A DNA stretch of 10,205 nucleotides from an uncultured Johnsonella sp. (GTDB lineage: Bacteria; Bacillota; Clostridia; Lachnospirales; Lachnospiraceae): assembly GCA_937927235.1 (NCBI GenBank), contig CALBCM010000034.1:1-10205 (forward strand). The letters are read 5' to 3'. How positions within the stretch are numbered: the first letter of the stretch is position 1; each line of letters starts with the position of its first letter. The notes below the pieces were generated by a model. That model was not told where the DNA came from. It worked only from the letters and a program-made list of their open reading frames with translations, and made no database searches. Position numbers and translations under genes: made by a program. Positions 1 through 5,608 of the stretch are shown here, piece after piece.

Positions 1-62
<62 letters not shown>

Positions 63-212
63 ATTCTCTCATTTTGCCTGCCGGCATTTGTTTCCTTGTT
101 ACTAGTTTCTTCTTTGGTTTCGTTCCTTGAATTTTTTTCTTCAAAATTTTCAGGGTTGTGTGTGTTGTTTAATCTTCGGTTGTCATGGTGCGTTTTGCTC
201 TTTTGGAGCAAC
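63..212 (-). other. rRNA operon leader (pre-16S 5' spacer)
   Basis: This is the transcribed stretch between the inferred P2 start (about 212) and the mature 16S 5' end. It is A-rich on the transcript strand and carries no gene; reading frames here on either strand lack a ribosome-binding site and protein-like composition. It should supply the 5' half of the RNase III processing stem around 16S, but the 3' partner is outside the window. I could not find a convincing boxA antitermination sequence; the nearest is an ACCCTGAAAAT-like stretch near 144-155. Confidence 0.6.
195..211 (-). other. hairpin at the very 5' end of the P2 rRNA transcript
   Basis: TTGCTC, five bases, then GAGCAA: a perfect 6-bp inverted repeat beginning right at the predicted P2 start site. 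On the RNA it would form a 5'-terminal stem-loop. It may protect the precursor 5' end or belong to the antitermination/processing region; the function is inference. Confidence 0.4.
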
Positions 213-218
213 TCTTGA

Positions 219-247
219 AGTATACCACAGCTTATTGCTGTTGTCAA
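219..247 (-). promoter_or_regulatory. rRNA operon promoter P2
   Basis: On the minus strand, a perfect -35 TTGACA (247-242) is followed by a 17-bp spacer and -10 TATACT (224-219). The predicted start is near 212. It is the promoter closest to 16S and lies about 150 nt upstream of the mature 5' end. A perfect -35 with near-consensus -10 and 17-bp spacing is what is expected for a strong rrn promoter. Confidence 0.8.
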
Positions 248-320
248 TTACTTTTTAATCCTAAATAATAAAATTTGATTAAAAAGAGAGCTGTCAGCCT
301 TTAAAATACATGTACTGCAT

Positions 321-350
321 ATTATACAGGAAACAAGCTGTTTTTGTCAA
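321..350 (-). promoter_or_regulatory. rRNA operon promoter P1
   Basis: On the minus strand, TTGACA (350-345), an 18-bp spacer, then a perfect TATAAT (326-321), giving a predicted start near 314. AT-rich sequence upstream (about 351-370, including AATCAAAAACG) could serve as an UP element. Together with P2, about 100 bp downstream, it forms the tandem arrangement usual for rRNA operons. The stretch 351-470 between this promoter and the acetyltransferase gene holds no gene, only a 12-bp palindrome (TGAAAGCTTTCA, 390-401) and the possible terminator listed separately. Confidence 0.8.
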
Positions 351-407
351 TAAATAACGTTTTTGATTGCGCCGTATAATAAAAGAATTTGAAAGCTTTC
401 AGATATA

Positions 408-467
408 AAAGCTCACAGCAATCAACGCATTGAAGCAAACCCTGGTTTCTCAGGTATAGCGAGCTTT
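408..467 (-). terminator. possible terminator of the acetyltransferase gene
   Basis: Starting 3 bases after the stop codon, the transcript would read AAAGCTC (467-461), about 46 nt, then GAGCTTT (414-408) followed by TATATC. The 7-bp outer stem is perfect and ends in a short U-rich run, but the loop is long and the tract poor. It would separate this gene from the rRNA promoters. Weakly supported. Confidence 0.3.
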
Positions 468-470
468 GTA

Positions 471-1022
471 TTAGATATCAAACCCAATTATCCCATTGGC
501 TAATCTCTGATACATTTCTTTTTTATCCTTGAATGATTTTTCAGAATAATGATTATTCCATACCGGACTCTTGTCAAACAGTGCTTTATTTTCATCAGCC
601 CATTTATCATACTGCTTTATTACTCTTGCAGGATTCCCAACAACAACAGAGCCTGACGGAACGTCTTTGGTAACGACACTCCCTGCACCTACAATAACAT
701 TATCACCAATTGTTACTCCCGGAAGAATAATTGCCTCTCCCCCGATAAACACATTGCTTCCTACATTAATACGCCCTACTCTACTATATCCTAATAATTT
801 TTTTGTGCTTGCATCATGCGTTAATAAGGTTGCGCTTGAAATAGTCACATTATCACCAATGCTGATCAAAAAACCGTGGGCTAGATCTAACTTATCTGAA
901 TAAATATGACAATTTTTGCCAACTCGTACTCCATATGCTTTTAATTCTTTTTGTGAATAATATCCACCAATAATTTTTCTTTTAATTTTCCTTATTAAAT
1001 TAGCTAATTTTCTTATTGACAT
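471..1022 (-). CDS. hexapeptide-repeat O-acetyltransferase (left-handed beta-helix family)
   Basis: A 183-aa protein of the maltose/galactoside/capsule acetyltransferase type, expected to move acetyl from acetyl-CoA to a sugar hydroxyl in the cytoplasm. Isoleucine/valine-glycine hexapeptide turns run from about residue 32 to 130 (for example SIGDNVTI and VTIGDNVIVGAGSVVTKDVP) and close with the typical VVVGNPARVI at about 126-135. His69 in the THDAS segment sits where these enzymes carry their catalytic histidine. The N-terminus is short, basic and helical (residues 1-20); the C-terminal 45 residues are outside the helix. The start is supported by AAAGGAGA about 10 nt upstream of the ATG. It stands alone, without glycosyltransferases or other polysaccharide genes, between a core operon and an rRNA operon, so its substrate cannot be named. 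Serine acetyltransferase is less likely because its N-terminal domain is missing. Confidence 0.85.
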   Translation of the reverse strand: MSIRKLANLIRKIKRKIIGGYYSQKELKAYGVRVGKNCHIYSDKLDLAHGFLISIGDNVTISSATLLTHDASTKKLLGYSRVGRINVGSNVFIGGEAIILPGVTIGDNVIVGAGSVVTKDVPSGSVVVGNPARVIKQYDKWADENKALFDKSPVWNNHYSEKSFKDKKEMYQRLANGIIGFDI

Positions 1023-1124
1023 AAATACAAAAATCTCCTTTCCCTTTAATCTCCGTGTTTAACATAATCTATCAACCACAACAAATAATAATACTAATAA
1101 AGTGAACAATCAGCAACTGATATA

Positions 1125-1181
1125 TCAAGTTGCTTTCGCTTCTCCCTCAGAAATCTCACAAAAATAATATCTCCAAGGCAT
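1125..1181 (-). CDS. possible 18-codon upstream ORF in the acetyltransferase leader
   Basis: A short reading frame (MPWRYYFCEISEGEAKAT, then TGA) starts at an ATG preceded at 7 nt by AGAGAGGT (1196-1189), a partial Shine-Dalgarno match. Its stop codon lies inside a perfect hairpin (GCAACT 1113-1118 and AGTTGC 1128-1133). It lies about 100 nt upstream of the acetyltransferase start and behind a TATAAT at 1214-1209, so it would be in the same transcript. It could be a leader peptide, or a chance frame. I recognise no relative. Confidence 0.2.
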   Translation of the reverse strand: MPWRYYFCEISEGEAKAT

Positions 1182-1208
1182 AGTAAAGACCTCTCTGTCC
1201 TGCCTTTT

Positions 1209-1214
1209 ATTATA
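1209..1214 (-). promoter_or_regulatory. possible -10 element for the acetyltransferase gene
   Basis: A perfect TATAAT on the minus strand, but no recognisable -35 at 16-18 bp upstream, where the sequence is the U-tract side of the upstream terminator. The predicted start is near 1202, giving a leader of about 180 nt. The position just after the terminator of the preceding operon is right for an independent promoter, but the evidence is a single hexamer. Confidence 0.35.
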
Positions 1215-1218
1215 CACT

Positions 1219-1253
1219 AATAAAAATAAAAAGTATATAATTTATGATACTTT
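1219..1253 (-). terminator. AU-rich rho-independent terminator after cvpA
   Basis: Beginning 8 bases after the cvpA stop, the transcript reads AAAGTAT (1253-1247), a 10-nt loop, ATACTTT (1236-1230), then TTATTTTTATTA. The 7-bp stem is AT-rich, so weak in energy, but the U-tract is good and the position fits the end of the pfkA-to-cvpA gene cluster. Confidence 0.5.
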
Positions 1254-1261
1254 CCTTTATG

Positions 1262-1978
1262 TCAATCCAATATTACCCCTTTAAGCAAATAATTCAATAA
1301 ATTATACTTATAGAGTAGAGAAAGGAAAACGCTCTGGCTGATTATATTATATGCTGTATTCCCCCAAGCCGTTCCTATAAAAATATTTATAACTAAGCTT
1401 CCTAGCCATATAAAAATCAAGCTTTGACAAAATCCCAGTATAGCTCCCGCTATATGATTGATGCCATTCACTACAGGAAGCTTTTCAAAAATTTCGGTAA
1501 AGCTAAGTATTATATGCAGCACTATCCAGGTAACTATGAATACCAGTAAGCAGCAGATAATATTAATTATTATTGAGCTTAAATACTGACCCACATATTC
1601 TGCAAGCTTATCTGCTCCAAGCTTCTGCCAGATTTTCTCATTATTTCCTTTTAACAGAGCAGTCTTTAAGTCCTCAGGAATGCCGAGCAAGGCTATTTCG
1701 GCATTTACCTCGGGACTGTCAAGACTTTCATCAGCTGCATTTTTTAAATTTACTTTTTTAATAATATCATTTTTAATATCCTGCTGTATAGAAGTATTTC
1801 TCTTTAAAAAATCACCAAAATAAGGGGTTGCCGTATTTGCTAAAATCAGACTTACTATCAAGGCTGAAGTTGAAAGCGCAGTTTTTAAAAAACCTCTGTA
1901 ATGACCATAAAGCGTCATACTGAGCATAAATATAATCACTGCAGCACTGAGCCAATGCAGCTTAAGCCATTCCATCAT
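1262..1978 (-). CDS. CvpA-family integral membrane protein
   Basis: A 238-aa membrane protein of the CvpA (colicin V production protein) family. I place membrane segments at about 9-24, 31-48, 132-160 and 174-202. The family marks are present: the GHYRGFLKT loop after the first segment (25-33) and LPVVNGINHIAGAILG (167-182) at the start of the last helix. Between segments 2 and 3 is a long hydrophilic stretch (about 50-130), larger than in the short enterobacterial CvpA. CvpA proteins affect colicin V export in E. coli and envelope stress tolerance elsewhere; the mechanism is not settled. The start overlaps the stop of the TPR gene by four bases (ATGA), and a second ATG follows immediately at 1975. 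Only a weak AAGAAGAG lies upstream, itself in a hairpin (1982-1997), so translation is probably coupled to the upstream gene. Confidence 0.85.
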   Translation of the reverse strand: MMEWLKLHWLSAAVIIFMLSMTLYGHYRGFLKTALSTSALIVSLILANTATPYFGDFLKRNTSIQQDIKNDIIKKVNLKNAADESLDSPEVNAEIALLGIPEDLKTALLKGNNEKIWQKLGADKLAEYVGQYLSSIIINIICCLLVFIVTWIVLHIILSFTEIFEKLPVVNGINHIAGAILGFCQSLIFIWLGSLVINIFIGTAWGNTAYNIISQSVFLSLLYKYNLLNYLLKGVILD

Positions 1979-4590
1979 GATAAGAAGTGCTCTTCTTTAA
2001 GAATTAACAGCCCTTCTTTATTATACTTAGGTGAAAATACTCCAAACAGCCTTTTAAACAGCGGGGGCTTCTCAGCCTTATCCGCCACTGCCTCTATAAG
2101 TGCTTCCGCATTTTTTCTTGTAAGTGCCATACCGTCCGCTTCAAGCATTTCAGCCCTTTCAAGCAGAGCATTCATGCTTTTTCCGCTTATAACACAATCT
2201 ATTGCCGCAGCATATTGACTTGCATACTCACTAAAAGCCTCTGTGCTTAATTCTTCAGTTTCATAAGTATCTTCTACCTTTTCAGCTGCCGCCTGCTCAG
2301 GCTGCTGATAAGCTGCTTCATTATAATCAGATGCAGCCACGGCTGTGTATTCATCTCTTGCAGCTCTGTCAGAGTCTTCGGCGTAATCATTGATAAAGCT
2401 TTCAGAATTTTCAAGATATAATTCAGGATTTATACCACAGGCTTTTACAAATTCCGGATATTTTCTTACCATTCTGTCAACTTGAAGATGATTATCTATA
2501 AATACTATATTCAAATGCTGGGGAAGCTCTTTAAATATATTAATTAAATCCCCTATACTTCTTTCGGTTAAGTCCCCAGCTTCTTCAACTATAAGGTCCT
2601 TATCTCCGATTCTCTCAAATGAAGCCTTAACCCCTTTTTCATTTAATTTCTGAGCTTTTATTTTTATTACTTGATTTTTTCTTCCGCTTATCTCATGTGC
2701 TTTTTTAATTCTCAGTACAGCATCATTTAAACCTTTCTCAGGAGTTTTTGATTCAATGATGCTTATATTTAAAAGCTCATCCAAATCATCCAGCTCAATA
2801 ATATCTACTCCAAACTCATCTTCCATAGCTGATTCCGGACCGGAATCTGAGCTGAACTGGATTTTAGCTTCCTGCTCTTCAGAGATTTGGGGTCCATCGG
2901 CATTATTTACAGCCTCCTGCTCTGGAGCTTTGCTTTCTGCACCTTCTGCCGCTTCGTATACCACAACTGGAGTTTCTTCTGTCTGCTGTTTTGCAGCTTC
3001 CTCCACTTTAACAGTTTCCTGCTCAGCTTCTTTATTTTCCGACTTTTCATATATGGGAACAGTGTTTTCTTCTGCTTTATTCTCCATATCTTCTGCCTGC
3101 ACAGCTCCCTGCTCTGGGACCTTGCTTTCAGTATCTTCTGAAGCATTATACACAGGAGCGGTGTTTTCCTCTGCTTTATGCTGCACAGTTTCCTGCTCTG
3201 CGGTTTCATTCTCAGTATCTTTTACCTCAGTATTTTCCACAGGCTCAGCTATAGCATCAGCAGCTTCAGCTGCCTTATATTCTGTTTCTTCAGTTTTATC
3301 AGCTTCTTCTGCCTTATAGCTCTCTTCAGTGTACTCTAATGTCTCAACTTCCTCAATTACATCTTCTATAGCTTCTTGTTTAGTATCCTCATTGCTTCTA
3401 TATAATTCTGGAGCATCCTTTTGTAGAAAAACAGGCTCCTCTGTTACAGGCTCTTTAATATCATATTCTACAGAAGGTCCGTCTTCTTCTGAGGCATCCT
3501 CCTCTATAGAAATAGCTGCTCTAATATCATTTACATTATCTACCTCTTCAGCTTTTTCCGGTTTTATATTTGCAATCTCTCTCTTAAGCCTTTCTCTTTC
3601 CTCAAGTTCCCTCATATATCTATCAGTTTCATCCTCATCAAAAGCTTCAGAGTCGGAAGATATTTCCTGAGGACTTTCAGATTGATAATCACCCTCTGAA
3701 TACCCTTCGGAGAAGGTTGAGCCATTATTATTCTGGTTATTACTCTCATTTTCTGTTGCATTATATAAATCTGCTTTCTGATTATATACACTTTCAGCCT
3801 CGGCATTATTATATGATGAGCTATATACTTTGCTTTCGTAGGAATTATCCGGCTCAAAAGCCTCCGGCTGCTTATCCAAATTATGCGGAATATCTGTGTT
3901 TGCCGGGTCGTATAAGGCTCTCTCAGGAAGTATATCCTCTTTTTCTTCCACTTCTTTTAACTTTTCCTCAAGCTGAGCTTTATTTTCTATCAAGCTCTGC
4001 TGATATTCACTTAAAGGCACTCCCTCACCTTCAGTTTTAAGCACCATAGCATTTTCTACATATTCTCCAAAGCCGAACATAAGCATGATATTATCACAGG
4101 TCCTTATACAGTCCTCAGAGCGTCCTGCTCTGTGATACAGCTCTGCAAGCTCATACATCCATCTTTCATTAATTTCAGTGCGGTTATAAGCTTCCAGCAT
4201 GCTGATCAGCTGATCAACAGGTGCTCCCTTTTCTTTCATAATAAGATAGCGCAGCAGATATGCCCTGCTGTCCTCCGGAGCAAGTTCATGGAATTCATTA
4301 TAATACGCCTCTGCCTCAGCAATATTTCCTTCCTTTAAAGCAAGAGCGGTAAGTCTGTACAGAAGATGCTTTCCTACAGGCACTCTCTCAAATGCCAGAA
4401 GTAATATTTCCTTCGCTTCGCTGTAATCATGTACATTTTCATAAATCTCGGACACAAGTGAAAGAAGACTTGAATTATGTACTCTCCTCCAGTCTATACT
4501 GTCTGCTATCTTCATTGCCGTCTTATAATCTTTTGATTTAGCAAGCTTTTTTAATTGCTCAACCTTTATATTAAACTCATATTTATCCAT
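1975..4590 (-). CDS. TPR protein with acidic repetitive linker and degenerate AAA+-like module
   Basis: An 871-aa protein with four visible parts. Residues 1-175 are helical TPR-like repeats (for example ALKEGNIAEAEAYYNEFHELAPEDSRAYL, split here as ALKEGNIAEAEAY at 84-96 and its continuation). Residues about 195-222 are a charged coiled coil. Residues about 240-600 are a very acidic, low-complexity linker rich in Glu, Ala and Asn, with three imperfect repeats of 31-33 aa at 462-561. Residues 610-715 look like part of a SpoVK/CbxX-type AAA+ fold: KDLIVEEAG (664-672) resembles a Walker B strand and NIVFIDNHLQVDRMV (694-708) a sensor-1 strand, but there is no P-loop. The last 90 residues are helical and end in PPLFKRLFGVFSPKYN. 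No signal peptide or membrane helix. AGGAGA lies 8 nt before the ATG. It lies between recR and cvpA and overlaps cvpA by 4 bp. Role unknown; a scaffold or adaptor working with CvpA is inference. Confidence 0.8.
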   Translation of the reverse strand: MDKYEFNIKVEQLKKLAKSKDYKTAMKIADSIDWRRVHNSSLLSLVSEIYENVHDYSEAKEILLLAFERVPVGKHLLYRLTALALKEGNIAEAEAYYNEFHELAPEDSRAYLLRYLIMKEKGAPVDQLISMLEAYNRTEINERWMYELAELYHRAGRSEDCIRTCDNIMLMFGFGEYVENAMVLKTEGEGVPLSEYQQSLIENKAQLEEKLKEVEEKEDILPERALYDPANTDIPHNLDKQPEAFEPDNSYESKVYSSSYNNAEAESVYNQKADLYNATENESNNQNNNGSTFSEGYSEGDYQSESPQEISSDSEAFDEDETDRYMRELEERERLKREIANIKPEKAEEVDNVNDIRAAISIEEDASEEDGPSVEYDIKEPVTEEPVFLQKDAPELYRSNEDTKQEAIEDVIEEVETLEYTEESYKAEEADKTEETEYKAAEAADAIAEPVENTEVKDTENETAEQETVQHKAEENTAPVYNASEDTESKVPEQGAVQAEDMENKAEENTVPIYEKSENKEAEQETVKVEEAAKQQTEETPVVVYEAAEGAESKAPEQEAVNNADGPQISEEQEAKIQFSSDSGPESAMEDEFGVDIIELDDLDELLNISIIESKTPEKGLNDAVLRIKKAHEISGRKNQVIKIKAQKLNEKGVKASFERIGDKDLIVEEAGDLTERSIGDLINIFKELPQHLNIVFIDNHLQVDRMVRKYPEFVKACGINPELYLENSESFINDYAEDSDRAARDEYTAVAASDYNEAAYQQPEQAAAEKVEDTYETEELSTEAFSEYASQYAAAIDCVISGKSMNALLERAEMLEADGMALTRKNAEALIEAVADKAEKPPLFKRLFGVFSPKYNKEGLLILKEEHFLS
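1982..1997 (-). promoter_or_regulatory. hairpin covering the cvpA ribosome-binding region
   Basis: AAGAAG, AGCA, CTTCTT on the transcript: a perfect 6-bp stem with a tetraloop, ending 3 bases before the cvpA ATG and lying within the last codons of the upstream gene. It would hide the only purine-rich stretch until ribosomes finishing the TPR gene melt it, which fits translational coupling. Confidence 0.4.
2431..2733 (-). other. degenerate AAA+-like module within the TPR protein
   Basis: This encodes residues 620-720 of the 871-aa protein. The order helix (AVLRIKKAHEISG), variable part, KDLIVEEAGDL, helix, NIVFIDN, helix ending in RKYPEF matches the Walker B to sensor-1 half of SpoVK/CbxX-like AAA+ domains, where the equivalents read like VLFIDEAYSL and a hydrophobic strand followed by a helix ending in NPGL. 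No GxxGxGK[ST] motif precedes it, so ATP binding is unlikely. The resemblance is from memory of the family, not an alignment. Confidence 0.4.
2908..3207 (-). repeat. imperfect tandem repeat of about 31-33 codons in the acidic linker
   Basis: Three copies of a unit whose best conserved core is KAEENTAPVY (residues 472-481), KAEENTVPIY (505-514) and QTEETPVVVY (536-545), each followed by an acidic stretch and an EQEAV/EQETV-like end. Spacing of the cores is 33 and 31 codons. Such arrays vary in copy number between strains by slippage or recombination. Confidence 0.6.
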
Positions 4591-4624
4591 AATCAGTTTC
4601 TCCTGTCTACATTATTATCACTAA

Positions 4625-5221
4625 TTAAAGTTCAACTCGTCCGTCAAGTGCTCTAAGCAAGGTTACCTCATCCAGGTATTCAAGGTCCCCTCCTACAGGG
4701 ATTCCGCTTGCTATTCGGCTCACCTTTATTCCTGTAGGTTTAACAAGCTTAGCTATATACATTGCGGTTGTTTCACCTTCAAGTGTAGAATTAGTAGCTA
4801 TAATAAGCTCACTTACCTCCGACTCAAGTCTTTTTATAAGCTCTTTAAGTTTTATATCATTTGGACCTATTCCCAGCATCGGAGAAATAGCTCCATGCAG
4901 TACATGATACACCCCGTCAAATCTCCCTGTTTTCTCGTATGCCGCCAAATCTCTGGTATTTTCTACCACCATTATAGTTTTTTTATCTCTGGCTTTGCTT
5001 GCGCATATAGGGCAAATCTCACGGTCAGTTAAAGTACAGCACTGATTGCAATATCTGATGTTCTTTTTTGCAGCATTTATTGCATAAATCAGACTGCCAG
5101 CTTGTTCTTCGGGCATATTGATTATATGAAATGCCAGCCTGTGTGCCGACTTTGAACCTACACCCGGAAGTCTTGACAGCTCCTCTATAAGTCTGCTGAT
5201 ATATTCACTGTAGTAATCCAT
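4625..5221 (-). CDS. recR: recombination mediator protein RecR
   Basis: A 198-aa protein, the usual RecR length. RecR works with RecO (and RecF) to load RecA onto SSB-coated single-stranded DNA in gap repair. All parts are visible: an N-terminal helix-hairpin-helix (LSRLPGVGSKSAHRLAFH, about 15-32), a zinc finger with Cys58, Cys61, Cys70 and Cys73, a Toprim domain (about 80-175, with Glu87 in VVENTRD and the TNSTLEGETTA segment at 143-153), and the C-terminal Walker B-like DEVTLLRAL (184-192). The start fits the family N-terminus, but no Shine-Dalgarno sequence precedes it: the 11 bases after the ybaB stop read AACTATAATAC-like. Translation is therefore probably coupled to ybaB. It is 34 bp upstream of the TPR gene. 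Confidence 0.97.
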   Translation of the reverse strand: MDYYSEYISRLIEELSRLPGVGSKSAHRLAFHIINMPEEQAGSLIYAINAAKKNIRYCNQCCTLTDREICPICASKARDKKTIMVVENTRDLAAYEKTGRFDGVYHVLHGAISPMLGIGPNDIKLKELIKRLESEVSELIIATNSTLEGETTAMYIAKLVKPTGIKVSRIASGIPVGGDLEYLDEVTLLRALDGRVEL

Positions 5222-5232
5222 AGTATTATAGT

Positions 5233-5574
5233 TTAAAAGGGAAGCTCGGCACCTAAGCCCATATTTCCCATCTTACTGGGGTCTTTAGCCTCCATGTTCC
5301 TAAGAGCTTCATTTATAGCCGCACTTATAAGGTCTTCAAGCATTTCCACATCATCTGCATCCACTGCTGAGGGTTCTATCTTAACCTTCAGCACCTCTTT
5401 TTTTCCTGATATTGTTATAAGTACAGCTCCTCCGCCTGCACTGCCTTCAAATTCCTTAGCTTCAAATTCTTTAGCTTTTTCCTCCATCTGTTTTTGAAGC
5501 TTTTGTGCCTGCTTCATAAGGTTATTCATATTTCCGGGCACCATACCTCCCGGAAAGCCTCCACGTCTTGCCAT
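5233..5574 (-). CDS. YbaB/EbfC-family nucleoid-associated protein
   Basis: A 113-aa protein of the YbaB/EbfC family, small dimeric DNA-binding proteins that coat the nucleoid. The N-terminus is Gly/Met-rich (RRGGFPGGMVPGNMNNLM), followed by a long helix with KQAQKLQKQMEEKAKE (about 21-36), the glycine-rich turn GSAGGGAV and strands ITISGKKEVLKVKI (about 54-67), a DVEMLEDLI helix and the C-terminal MGNMGLG. All match the family. AAAGGAGA lies 8 nt before the ATG, one of the best ribosome sites in the cluster. The gene lies between dnaX (34 bp gap) and recR (11 bp gap), the standard order in many bacteria. Confidence 0.96.
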   Translation of the reverse strand: MARRGGFPGGMVPGNMNNLMKQAQKLQKQMEEKAKEFEAKEFEGSAGGGAVLITISGKKEVLKVKIEPSAVDADDVEMLEDLISAAINEALRNMEAKDPSKMGNMGLGAELPF

Positions 5575-5608
5575 TGTATATTCTCCTTTTAGGCTATAAT
5601 TATTTTAA

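Noticed and set aside
390..401. 12-bp palindrome TGAAAGCTTTCA as an operator site
   Set aside because: No repressor gene nearby and it lies about 40 bp upstream of the P1 -35; AT-rich palindromes of this size occur by chance. Noted only.
571..903. 110-codon open frame on the plus strand
   Set aside because: Antisense to the hexapeptide repeats of the acetyltransferase, whose regular Gly/Val/Ile codons leave the opposite frame open. The minus-strand gene has clear motifs and a ribosome site.
2756..3319. 187-codon serine-rich open frame on the plus strand
   Set aside because: It is the antisense of the Glu/Ala-rich linker of the TPR protein: complements of GAA/GCA-type codons give Ser and Ala codons without stops. 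No ribosome site and no protein-like pattern of its own.
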